Source: Clostridium sp. (GTDB taxonomy: Bacteria > Cyanobacteriota > Vampirovibrionia > Gastranaerophilales > Gastranaerophilaceae). From it: 64,000 bases of DNA. The position numbers and the translations under genes were made by a program. Below, piece by piece: positions 1-8,800 of this stretch (positions are counted from its first letter, which is position 1; every line of letters begins with the position of its first letter). Where the stretch lies: NCBI GenBank assembly GCA_018362895.1, contig JAHALR010000007.1, positions 1-64,000 on the forward strand. Reading direction: 5' to 3'. Under the pieces are notes generated by a model that saw only the letters and a program-made list of their open reading frames with translations, was not told the DNA's origin and searched no databases.

Positions 1-6
1 TAATAT
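1..6 (+). promoter_or_regulatory. Possible -10 box of the tRNA-Trp/secE operon
   Basis: TAATAT lies 7 bases before the first base of the tRNA, which is where a -10 hexamer would sit. The -35 region lies outside the window, so this cannot be confirmed. Confidence 0.3.
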
Positions 7-13
7 TTAAAGA

Positions 14-86
14 GCGTCCTTAGTTCAGTTGGTAGAACGTCGGTCTCCAAAACCGGATGTCGAGGGTTCGAGTCCTTCAGGGCGCG
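14..86 (+). tRNA. trnW: tRNA-Trp (anticodon CCA)
   Basis: The full cloverleaf can be folded by hand. The acceptor arm is GCGTCCT/AGGGCGC with discriminator G86, and the D arm is GTTC/GAAC. The anticodon stem is TCGGT/ACCGG around the loop CTCCAAA, placing CCA at 47-49. The T arm is GAGGG/CCTTC with loop TTCGAGT. No 3' CCA is encoded. It sits 24 bases before secE, a common bacterial arrangement, so it is probably co-transcribed with the secE-nusG operon. I see no sign of a UGA-decoding tryptophan tRNA. Confidence 0.96.
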
Positions 87-110
87 ATTTAAATAAAAAC
101 AGAGGAAACT

Positions 111-332
111 ATGGCTAACCAAACTAAAGAAAAACAAGACATAAAAGAAGCAGCTAAAGCCTACTTCAAATCAGTAAAGTTGGAATGGGGAAAGATTACA
201 TGGCCCCCAAGACAGCAAATATTTGTAGAAACTATTTATGTAATTGTAATTACAGCTGTTTTTACAATTGCTGTTTTAGCTATGGATACAATATTCAGTG
301 CAATATTTAAAGCACTCGGATTAACTCACTAA
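111..332 (+). CDS. secE: Preprotein translocase subunit SecE
   Basis: SecE is the small essential subunit of the SecYEG protein-conducting channel in the inner membrane. The protein has 73 residues, the short single-span form usual outside the enterobacteria. A charged amphipathic stretch (about residues 15-35, including the typical KLEWGKITWPP) is followed by one hydrophobic segment (about 40-65). The ATG follows AGAGGAAA at good spacing. Position between tRNA-Trp and nusG is the classical order and supports the call. Confidence 0.95.
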   Translation: MANQTKEKQDIKEAAKAYFKSVKLEWGKITWPPRQQIFVETIYVIVITAVFTIAVLAMDTIFSAIFKALGLTH

Positions 333-363
333 TTAGATTTATATAATTACAGGAATTAATATA

Positions 364-1032
364 ATGACAGAAGAAATGAATGAAGAACAAAAGAACGAAC
401 AATTTGCTGAAAATGACATCAAAGTCTTTGAAGATGAAAGACACCAGATTGTTGAAGAGAAAGATGAAAAGCTGAAAGCAGACATTCAGGCTTCTCACAG
501 CAAAGAACCTCAAAAAAAATGGTATATCGTTCACACATATTCAGGCTACGAAAACAAAGTTAAAGTTAACCTTGAAAAACGTATCGAATATATGAACATG
601 GGAGACAAAATCTTCCGTGTAGAAGTTCCTCAAAAAACAATAACAAAAGTAAAAGACGGAAAAAAACAGGACAGAGAAGAAAAAATCTTCCCCGGTTATG
701 TTCTCGTTGAAATGATTATGGACGATGACAGCTGGTATGTTGTAAGACACACTGCCGGCGTTACAAAATTTGTGGGTACATCAAAAAAACCGATTCCCGC
801 TAAAGACTCAGAAATCAAAAAGATTATCCATAGGGTACAAACTCAAACAACAAAAATTGAACTCGATGTCAAAGTTGGTGACAAAGTCAGAATTATTTCC
901 GGTCCGTTTGCAGACTTTATCGGAGATATTACGGAAGTTTATCCTGACAAGTCTAAACTCAGAGCTACTGTATCTATCTTCGGCAGAGAAACACCTGTCG
1001 AATTAGAATACAAACAAATTCAAAAAGTATAA
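364..1032 (+). CDS. nusG: Transcription termination/antitermination factor NusG
   Basis: NusG binds RNA polymerase and couples it to Rho or to ribosomes. The 222-residue protein has an NGN domain starting near residue 52 (KKWYIVHTYSGYE) with the conserved PGYVLVEM and HTAGVTKFVG stretches. A C-terminal KOW domain follows (GDKVRIISGPFADFIG). About 50 acidic, low-complexity residues precede the NGN domain. This is an N-terminal extension relative to the roughly 180-residue E. coli form. The start follows AGGAAT. It lies 31 bases after secE and just before the rplK leader. Confidence 0.96.
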   Translation: MTEEMNEEQKNEQFAENDIKVFEDERHQIVEEKDEKLKADIQASHSKEPQKKWYIVHTYSGYENKVKVNLEKRIEYMNMGDKIFRVEVPQKTITKVKDGKKQDREEKIFPGYVLVEMIMDDDSWYVVRHTAGVTKFVGTSKKPIPAKDSEIKKIIHRVQTQTTKIELDVKVGDKVRIISGPFADFIGDITEVYPDKSKLRATVSIFGRETPVELEYKQIQKV

Positions 1033-1039
1033 TAGTTAT

Positions 1040-1066
1040 GTGGAAGGGTTTATCCCGCTATACCAC
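1040..1066 (+). promoter_or_regulatory. L1-binding-site-like leader before rplK
   Basis: GTGG (1040-1043) pairs with CCAC (1063-1066), and GGG (1046-1048) pairs with CCC (1054-1056). The two stems are separated by an uneven internal loop, AA on one side and GCTATA on the other. Two short stems around an asymmetric loop is the plan of the L1 site in 23S rRNA and in L11-L1 operon leaders, where L1 represses its own translation. The same layout recurs before rplA. The assignment as an L1 site is inferred. Confidence 0.5.
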
Positions 1067-1080
1067 GAAAGGAGAACAAA

Positions 1081-1506
1081 ATGGCAAAGAAAATCGTTGG
1101 AAAAATCAAGCTTCAAATTGAAGCAGGCAAAGCAAATCCATCACCCCCGGTTGGTCCTGCATTGGGTCAGCATGGTGTTAACATTATGGATTTTTGTAAA
1201 CAATTCAACGCAAAAACTCAAGATCAAGCAGGCTATATTATTCCTGTTGTGATTGATGTATATGAAGACAGAAGCTTCTCTTTCATTATCAAAAGCCCTC
1301 CGGCTGCTGTTTTGATTAAGAAAGCTATCAACTTACCCAAAGGTTCTGCTGCACCGAACAAAACAAAAGTCGGCAAAATCACTGTTGCACAGTTAGAAGA
1401 AATCGCAAAAATTAAAATGAACGATTTGAATGCAACAACCATAGAAGCAGCTGTTAGAATGCTTAAAGGTTCTGCAAGAGCAATGGGTGTTACAGTAGAA
1501 GAATAA
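1081..1506 (+). CDS. rplK: 50S ribosomal protein L11
   Basis: L11 forms the stalk base of the large ribosomal subunit with 23S rRNA and takes part in factor binding. The 141-residue protein is full length. It shows the proline-rich N-terminal signature NPSPPVGPALGQHGVNI, the linker region SFIIKSPPAAVLIKKA, and a C-terminal RNA-binding domain ending in GSARAMGVTVEE. The ATG follows AAAGGAG. It is the third protein gene of the secE-nusG-rplK-rplA group and is flanked on both sides by similar hairpin leaders. Confidence 0.97.
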   Translation: MAKKIVGKIKLQIEAGKANPSPPVGPALGQHGVNIMDFCKQFNAKTQDQAGYIIPVVIDVYEDRSFSFIIKSPPAAVLIKKAINLPKGSAAPNKTKVGKITVAQLEEIAKIKMNDLNATTIEAAVRMLKGSARAMGVTVEE

Positions 1507-1509
1507 CAA

Positions 1510-1580
1510 GTGGAAGGGGATGCCGTACGGGGCGCACCTTTATAAAATGTCCGAAACGGATTAGAACCCGATATCACCAC
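1510..1580 (+). promoter_or_regulatory. L1-binding-site-like leader before rplA
   Basis: GTGGAAGGGG begins at 1510, and the closing CCC (1567-1569) and CCAC (1577-1580) repeat the motif found before rplK. The spacing is the same: AA on the 5' side and GATATCA on the 3' side. The long apical part holds its own hairpin, TCCG-AAA-CGGA (1550-1560). The shared outer stems in two otherwise different leaders argue for a common protein ligand, most simply L1. This is inference. Confidence 0.45.
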
Positions 1581-1594
1581 AGAAAGGAAACAAA

Positions 1595-2317
1595 ATGAGT
1601 AAATTAACTAAAAGACAACAAAAAGCAGCAGAAATGCTCGAAGGTTTTGTTCAACCTTCTTCAGCTGCTGATGCATTAAAAAAATTACAAGAAATATCAG
1701 AAGCAACAGTAAAATTCGATGAAACAGTTGAATGCCACATGCGTCTCGGTATTGATGTAAAAAGAGCTGATCAGCAAATTCGTTCAACAGTTGTACTTCC
1801 TGCCGGATTAGGAAAAGAAGTCAGAGTTTGCGTAATCGCTAAAGGCGTAAAAATTGACGAAGCTAAAGCAGCAGGTGCTGATGAAGCTGGTGCAGAAGAA
1901 GTGATTGATAAAATCGCAGGCGGCTGGTTCGAATTCGACACATTGATTGCAACTCCTGATTGTATGGGTATGTTAGGTAAACTCGGTAGAGTTCTTGGTC
2001 CTAAAGGCTTGATGCCTAACCCTAAAACAGGTACAGTTACTCTTGATGTAGCTAAAGCTGTTAAAGATGCTAAAGCTGGTAAAGTTGAATTTAGAGCTGA
2101 CAAACAAGGTATGATTCACTGTCCTATCGGAAAAATCAAATTCTCATTTGAAGATTTGATGAAAAACTATGCAACACTGGCAGATGCGGTATTGAGAGCT
2201 AAGCCGTCTGTTGCTAAAGGTACATACCTCAAATCAGCTTACTTAACAACTACAATGGGACCGAGCATTAAGCTTGATTCTAAAAACGTAGCTGCTGAAG
2301 TTAAAGAATATGTATAA
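1595..2317 (+). CDS. rplA: 50S ribosomal protein L1
   Basis: L1 forms the mobile L1 stalk at the E site and is, in studied bacteria, the translational repressor of the L11-L1 operon. At 240 residues it is full length. The signature GRVLGPKGLMPNPKTGTVT lies in the central domain and the second half of domain I follows. The ATG follows GAAAGGAA. In most bacteria rplJ-rplL-rpoBC come next. Here a terminator and an opposite-strand gene follow, so the cluster ends at rplA. Confidence 0.97.
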   Translation: MSKLTKRQQKAAEMLEGFVQPSSAADALKKLQEISEATVKFDETVECHMRLGIDVKRADQQIRSTVVLPAGLGKEVRVCVIAKGVKIDEAKAAGADEAGAEEVIDKIAGGWFEFDTLIATPDCMGMLGKLGRVLGPKGLMPNPKTGTVTLDVAKAVKDAKAGKVEFRADKQGMIHCPIGKIKFSFEDLMKNYATLADAVLRAKPSVAKGTYLKSAYLTTTMGPSIKLDSKNVAAEVKEYV

Positions 2318-2338
2318 CAAATATTTGTTATAAACATA

Positions 2339-2369
2339 AAAAGCCCTCTTAAAAAATGAGGGCTTTTTT
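2339..2369. terminator. Bidirectional terminator after rplA
   Basis: AAAAGCCCTC (2339-2348) pairs with GAGGGCTTTT (2358-2367) and is followed by a T run. A-rich and T-rich flanks on both sides let it serve rplA and the convergent gene ending at 2373. Confidence 0.9.
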
Positions 2370-2372
2370 ATA

Positions 2373-3380
2373 TTATTCTTTCATTGATTTCATTAAATTT
2401 CGGAAAAGTTTAAATTCTTCTTTTATAACATTCACATTCCTATTTAAAAAGGCTTTTGATCCTTTAAAAACATCACCGACTCTTTTCTTGAAGGATCTAG
2501 AAACAATTTCCAATTTCTCAGGATTAAATAAAACAAGTTGTGATTGATCTACACCTATGACTTTATTAATATCTAAAATAAATTCTTTCATTAAAGAATT
2601 GCCTGAAACTATCCCTTTGGGTACATATATTCCATCATAACCTGCCTGTAAAAAGAATTTCCTTATCATCAATTCAACAAGAGCATTGGTTTGTTTTCTA
2701 TTAAATATCATATTTTTAAAGAATTTGTAAGTAGAATCACTTTTTTCGAGCATTTCATCTGTAACCAATGAACTGATTTTCGTAAAAACCTCGTTATATT
2801 TTTCCTGATCGACACAACAGATTTTTGCATCGTTAACTTTTACCGGAATAATTTTTCCTGCAAGCAATTTAAAGTTTTGTGCTACTTTTTCATCAGGAGT
2901 CAAATATACAGCCGCGCCGAATTCTCTTGACATAACATTGAGTTGATTACTTGCAAATGGAGTAAAACCTTTTCTGTATATCTTGCTCGAATGACGAGTA
3001 CCATGATAGAAAATTTCGTCTTTGGGCAAGAATTCTTTGGGGCAATCTTGAACAAGTTTTTTCAAATCAATCTCAATGAGTTCTGTAATCTTTTTATTAT
3101 TTGTAATTTGTTCAAGTATTTTTTCAGCTTTTTTATATGCAGAATTGCCGTAATTATTAATATTTCCTTTTAAATATTTAGCAGCTTTAACAGGATCTCT
3201 TCCTATTGCAACAGCCATAAAAATCAAAGGTAAAGAAACTGCACCTGTAATTAGCGCATTTTTTGGTGTAATAAGAGACTTGCTTTTTTTATTGTTATTC
3301 TCCGACACTTCCTGCTGTTTTTGTGAAGATTTTTGTACAAGCAATGTATTTTGTTTAAAATTTATCGACTTTAGCTGCAT
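2373..3380 (-). CDS. Membrane-anchored ADP-ribosyltransferase-fold-like protein
   Basis: The 335-residue protein starts with a short tag region (INFKQ at 6-10) and an Asn/Gln/Lys-rich stretch. One hydrophobic segment follows (about 42-60). The remainder looks like an ADP-ribosyltransferase-like fold: YHGT at 125-128, then the glycine/strand pattern GAAVYLT at 155-161 followed by a helix (EKVAQNF), and later GYDGIYV near 247-253. Such patterns occur in PARP/toxin and RNA 2'-phosphotransferase-like folds. I cannot identify a catalytic Glu with confidence, so activity is unknown. It stands alone between the rplA terminator and wecA, facing away from the ribosomal genes. The fold assignment is by pattern only. 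Confidence 0.55.
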   Translation of the reverse strand: MQLKSINFKQNTLLVQKSSQKQQEVSENNNKKSKSLITPKNALITGAVSLPLIFMAVAIGRDPVKAAKYLKGNINNYGNSAYKKAEKILEQITNNKKITELIEIDLKKLVQDCPKEFLPKDEIFYHGTRHSSKIYRKGFTPFASNQLNVMSREFGAAVYLTPDEKVAQNFKLLAGKIIPVKVNDAKICCVDQEKYNEVFTKISSLVTDEMLEKSDSTYKFFKNMIFNRKQTNALVELMIRKFFLQAGYDGIYVPKGIVSGNSLMKEFILDINKVIGVDQSQLVLFNPEKLEIVSRSFKKRVGDVFKGSKAFLNRNVNVIKEEFKLFRNLMKSMKE

Positions 3381-3434
3381 AATTTCCCTTTCGCTAAAAT
3401 AAAACAGCTAAATGAAATTTATTGCTATTAACAA

Positions 3435-4478
3435 TTACTCTTTGTTTTTGCTTGCCATAAAACTTAACAAAAGCATTATGACAGAAACCAAAATTGCATA
3501 AACAAAAAACTTCAAAGAAGTACCAACTATAAAACTCGCAATAGCACCTGAAATAACAGCTATCGAAGCAAGAATCAACACAGTTTGATTTTGAGAAAAA
3601 CCTCTGTGCAAAAGCTTGTGGTGGAGGTGTTCAGCATCGGGAGTAAACGGTGAAACCCCCTTTGCAATTCTTCTCAAAGAAGAAAATGTAATGTCTATAA
3701 TCGGCACAGAAAGGATGAAAAACGGAACAAACATCGTCAAAGCAGCAGACTTCATCACACCGGTAATAGAAAGCGTAGCAAGAAGAAAACCTGCAAACAA
3801 TGCTCCTGAATCTCCCATAAAGATTTTGGCCGGATGAAAATTGTAAGTAAGAAAAGCAAGCATAGAGCCGGCAAGAATAAAAGCAATCAAAGCACTGATA
3901 GCATTTGTCGGGGTCATTGCAACAGAAATCAAACCGAGTGTAACTGCACTGATTGTAACAATCGATCCGGCAAGCCCATCCACGCCGTCAATGAAGTTAA
4001 GAGCATTGCTTATACCAACAATCCACAAAACCGTGACAATATACGAAACAACAATACCAAGATGTATAGGGTTTCCAAAAGGATTGTATATTGTATCAAC
4101 ACTTATACCCAGCAAAAACACAATAGAAGCTATTGCTATTTGTATCATCAGCTTGAATTTTGCATTTAATCCATAAACATCATCAATTAAGCCTAAGAGA
4201 AACATCAATGAACTACCAAGAAGAATCCCTGACAGAAGTTTTCCATAAGGATAATAACTCAATATAACCAGGAGCAGAAATGTAAGCATGACACTTGCCC
4301 AAATAGCAATCCCACCGAGTCTCGCAATTGGTCCATGATGAATTTTTCTGGCATTCGGTTTATCTGTCAGATTATTTTTCTTAGCAAAATAAATAACAAA
4401 CGGCATAATGAAAAATCCTAAAAGATAAGACATTATTGCACCTAATATATGAGCATCCGATAGTTTTAGCGATATCAT
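3435..4478 (-). CDS. wecA: UDP-GlcNAc:undecaprenyl-phosphate GlcNAc-1-phosphate transferase family (WecA/TagO-like)
   Basis: This is a polytopic membrane enzyme of the MraY/WecA family, which transfers a sugar-1-phosphate from a UDP-sugar to undecaprenyl phosphate to start cell-envelope glycan synthesis. The 347-residue protein has about ten hydrophobic segments. It carries the family motifs GLIDDVYGL, NFIDGVDGLAGS, FMGDSGALFAG and the cytoplasmic HLHHKLLHRGFS. The last motif favours the WecA/TagO branch over MraY. It begins 9 bases after the glyA stop, so both are probably one transcript. The exact sugar is not readable from the sequence. Confidence 0.88.
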   Translation of the reverse strand: MISLKLSDAHILGAIMSYLLGFFIMPFVIYFAKKNNLTDKPNARKIHHGPIARLGGIAIWASVMLTFLLLVILSYYPYGKLLSGILLGSSLMFLLGLIDDVYGLNAKFKLMIQIAIASIVFLLGISVDTIYNPFGNPIHLGIVVSYIVTVLWIVGISNALNFIDGVDGLAGSIVTISAVTLGLISVAMTPTNAISALIAFILAGSMLAFLTYNFHPAKIFMGDSGALFAGFLLATLSITGVMKSAALTMFVPFFILSVPIIDITFSSLRRIAKGVSPFTPDAEHLHHKLLHRGFSQNQTVLILASIAVISGAIASFIVGTSLKFFVYAILVSVIMLLLSFMASKNKE

Positions 4479-4487
4479 TTTTAACCT

Positions 4488-5732
4488 CTACATGCCTGCA
4501 TAAAGCGGGTATTTTTTACATAATTTCAACGAACGTTCCTTAAGGTTTTGAAGAGCAGTTTCATTATCAGACGCAACAACAGCACCCGCAATAATTTTTG
4601 CCACTTCAACCATATCTTCTTCTTTAAAGCCTCTTGTTGTCACAGCGGCTGCTCCCAAACGTACACCGCTTGTAACAAAAGGACTTTGCGGATCATTCGG
4701 GACAGTATTTTTGTTAGCTGTAATACCGACTTTTTCAAGAACATTTGCAATATCTTTTCCTGTTTTGTTGAATTTTCGCAAATCAAGAGTCATGAGGTGA
4801 TTTTCGGTACATCCGCCCACAATATCCATTCCCTCATCAATTAAGCCGTTAGCAAGAGCTTTTGCATTTTTAACAATCTGAGCCGCATATTCTTTAAATG
4901 ACGGCTCAAGTGCTTCTTTTAAAGCAATTGCTTTACCGGCAATGATATGTTCCAACGGACCGCCTTGCATGCCCGGGAAAACAGCCTTGTCTATACCTTG
5001 TGCATGTTCTTCATCACACATAATAATTCCACCTCTGGGACCTCTGAGAGTCTTGTGTGTAGTTGTTGTAATAAAGTGGGCATATCCGGCAGGAGAAGGA
5101 TGCACGCCACCCGCAACAAGTGCCGCGATATGTGCAATATCCGCCATAAGATAAGCACCGACTGAATCAGCAATTTCTCTAAATCTTTTAAAATCAATAA
5201 TTTTTGAATAATTGCTGGCACCTGCAATTATCATTTTTGGTTTATGTTCTTTTGCAAGTTTTTCAACTTCATCATAGTCAATACAACCGTTTTCATCTAC
5301 ACCATAGCTGACAATATTATAGTTAATACCTGAAAAATTTACCGGTGAACCGTGGCTCAGGTGGCCTCCGTTAGACAAATCCATACCCATAACAGTATCA
5401 CCTGTATTCAATGCATACATAAACACTGCCATATTAGCCTGAGCACCGCTGTGAGGTTGAACGTTGGCATGGTCTACACCAAACAATTTTTTACATCTTT
5501 CCTGTGCAAGTTCTTCTATAACATCAACATTTTCACAACCGTTATAAAATCTTTTGTGAGGTTTTCCTTCAGCATACTTATTTGTCAAAACAGAACCGCA
5601 TGCCGCCATTACAGCAGGAGAAGTAAAATTCTCGCTTGCAATAAGTTCGATTGTATTTTGTTGTCTCTCAAGTTCCTTAGCTATTGCATCAGCTACCTGA
5701 GGGTCTTCTTTTCTTATTATATCCAATTCCAT
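4488..5732 (-). CDS. glyA: Serine hydroxymethyltransferase
   Basis: GlyA is a cytoplasmic PLP enzyme that interconverts serine plus tetrahydrofolate with glycine plus methylene-tetrahydrofolate, feeding one-carbon metabolism. The 414-residue length is normal. Visible features are IELIASENFTSPAV at the N-terminus, QPHSGAQAN, and the PLP-lysine segment TTTHKTLRGPRGG. The ATG follows GGAGTATAAAAA. It is transcribed away from the helicase gene at 5835, with about 100 bases between them, and leads into wecA. Confidence 0.97.
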   Translation of the reverse strand: MELDIIRKEDPQVADAIAKELERQQNTIELIASENFTSPAVMAACGSVLTNKYAEGKPHKRFYNGCENVDVIEELAQERCKKLFGVDHANVQPHSGAQANMAVFMYALNTGDTVMGMDLSNGGHLSHGSPVNFSGINYNIVSYGVDENGCIDYDEVEKLAKEHKPKMIIAGASNYSKIIDFKRFREIADSVGAYLMADIAHIAALVAGGVHPSPAGYAHFITTTTHKTLRGPRGGIIMCDEEHAQGIDKAVFPGMQGGPLEHIIAGKAIALKEALEPSFKEYAAQIVKNAKALANGLIDEGMDIVGGCTENHLMTLDLRKFNKTGKDIANVLEKVGITANKNTVPNDPQSPFVTSGVRLGAAAVTTRGFKEEDMVEVAKIIAGAVVASDNETALQNLKERSLKLCKKYPLYAGM

Positions 5733-5834
5733 TTTTTATACTCCTGCTCCCTATATACTCGTCTATAATTTTACAACGGTAAAAAAGATATGTGAAATAT
5801 GTAAATTCTGATAAAATAATAATGGGAGAGGAAA

Positions 5835-8800
5835 ATGCTAATACAGGGCAGTTCTGTTTCACGCAGAACAGACAAAATAATTGAAGAATATACAAATCTC
5901 TTAGATGAGGGTATTGAAGCCTCAAAAATTCTTGTGCTTGTACAAAATTCTTTTAAAAAGGCTGATTTTATTGACAAAGTAAAAATAAAGCTCAAGAAGA
6001 ATCATTTTGAAGAACCCCGGATTCACACATTTTACGGTCTTGCATACAACACTGTCACAGAGAACTGGCCCAAAATAGAAAGCACAATAAATACAGGCAC
6101 TCCGGTGATTTCACCTAATTTAACAGGTCTTGAGATATCACAGTTTTTCTTTAAACAGGCTGTGAAAGATGCCGGATTTAAAGATTACAACTCAAAAATC
6201 AACCTGATTCATCAGCTTTTCAGAAGAAATTCTCTTATCACAAACAACAACCTCTCCCATCAAGACGTACAAAAAAGAACGGAAATTCTTAATGAAACAT
6301 TTGCACCTGATGCAAAAACAGCAATCGATTTGTTTAAGAAAAAAACAATCGAATACAGGGCTTTTGACTACATACGACAGTTAAATATTTTCCACTATGT
6401 GTATAAAAATACAAATTTTTTTGACAACATAGAATACCTTCTTCTTGACGATGCTGATGAAATCACCAATGCACAACTCGATTTTATCTCTTATCTTAAA
6501 CCTCAACTGAAAAAATTTATAATAGGATATGACAAACATGGCTCATCAAGACTCGGCTTTTTGAGTACAGACACACAAACAATTGAAAATCTGAAAAAAA
6601 TCTTTTCTGACACGACAGAAATTAACCTTGATGACATAAAAACAATAAAACCAATTAACAAATCCTTCTCATTCACACGAAGGCTCGAAATGATTGATGC
6701 TGCCATATCAGATATAGACAAACTTATACAAAGCGGAGTCTCTCCGCAAGAAATAGCCGTCATAACCCCTCTGACAGATTCAGCTTTAAAATTCTGTATA
6801 TCAGAAGCTTTTGACAAAAAAAATATAAAATATCAATACTTTTCAGGCAGTGAAAAACTTGTTCAAACTACTGCAATCAGAAACACAATCACTCTTTTAA
6901 AGTTATCATTTAACGAAGACACGGATATTTTTAAAATCCGCTCTGTTTTTTCTGAAATGATAGGCATACCTGTAAAATATTGTCTTGCACTCATAGAAAA
7001 CTATAAAAACCACAAAAAAATCGAATTTATTGATTTAAAAACACCTGAATACAACAACAGACTAACCGTATTAACAAAGACATTAGAAAATATAAGCACT
7101 CAAAAAACAACACTGAGTGAAAAAATATACACAATTTATGAAAATCTTTTGTCTGATCTTTTGTCACAGAAGGACACAGAGAGTTTTCGTTTCTTTTTAA
7201 AACAAATACAGGATTTTGAAAAAGTTTTTCCAAAATATTCAACAGATATAAACCTGCAAAAAGAAATCATAACCCAGCTTGAAAATTCTATAATCTCAGA
7301 AAACCCCTCTTCTGCACCGGAAGTTAAAGAAAACCATATAATTATTTCAACTGCGCAAAAAATTATTGATTTTTCTATCCAAAGAAAATTCTTCTTCTGG
7401 CTTGATACAACCTCCTCTGAATGGACAAAAGAAGATCTTGGCACGCTTTACAACGCATGGGTTTTTCAAAAATCCTGGCATAAAGACACCTTCACCTATG
7501 AAGACAACATGAGCCTGACAAAAGAAAAAACACTACGTGCATTAAGAAAACTGTCTTTGCTCTCAACTGAAGCAATCTACGAATATTCAAGCCTGTTTGA
7601 TATGCAGGGCAATGAAAACTTCGGAGGGATAAAACAATATCTCGAAGAAAAAAATGACAAAAACCAAACGGAAATTGATTTTAAGTTTATCCCCAGAGAC
7701 GACCAAAAACCTGTTCTTGATTACAAAGAAGGTTCAATGGCAATTTCAGCAGTTCCGGGAGCAGGAAAAACAACTATCCTTCTTGCTTTAATAATAAAGC
7801 TTCTCCAAACAAAAGAAGAAAGTGAAAATATTTTTGTACTTACCTATATGGAATCAGCTGCAAGAAACTTTAAAGAACGAATCAAAAAAGCTTGTCCGTC
7901 TTTAGAAAAACTGCCTAATATTTCAACGATACACGGGCTTGCACTTCGAATACTCAAAGAAAATTCAAACTTCGTAAAAGCAGGTCTGGACGAAAATTTT
8001 GAGGTCTGTGACGATAATCAAAGACAAAAAATCATTCGTGAAATTATGTACAAGCTGCAAATTGATGCAGACAACTTCGACAAATATGAAAAAGCTGTTT
8101 CAGCTTTAAAGCTTTCCGGAGTTGAAAAAATTTCATACACAACAGATAGTGAACTAAAAAGATTTCTAAAATTTTATTATACATACAATCTGTATTTAAA
8201 AGACAGAAATATAATTGACTATGATGACATGCTTGTTTTAAGCGTAAAAATACTTCAAGAAAATAATGACATAGCAAAATATTACAGCAATTTATGTAAA
8301 TATCTGATAGAAGACGAGGCTCAAGATTCTTCTGTCATTCAACAAAAACTTTTAAACATTTTAAGTTCAAAACACAAAAACCTGATAAGATGCGGAGACA
8401 TAAATCAGGCAATCACAACAACTTTTACAAACGCAGATGTAAAAGGGTTCAGGAATTTTATAAAAAACAGCAAAAATGTAGAAATGAACAAATCACAAAG
8501 ATGCACAAAGGAAGTCTATGAGCTGGCAAACAATCTAATAGATTACTCTTTAAAAGAAAAGGATTTAAAAAACGCATTTTACAATATAAAGATGACAGAA
8601 GTTGCAGGGAAAAATCCGGTTTCAAAAAATGCGCTCACCGCTTCGGTCTTTGATGATTATCAGCAGGAAAGAACATTTATCCTTGAAAACATAAGAAAAA
8701 TCTTCTCTTCTAACCCTGAATCATCTGTGGCACTGCTTGTCAGAAATAACTACCAGATAGAAGAATATACGGAATTTCTTTCAAATTACGGATACAACGT

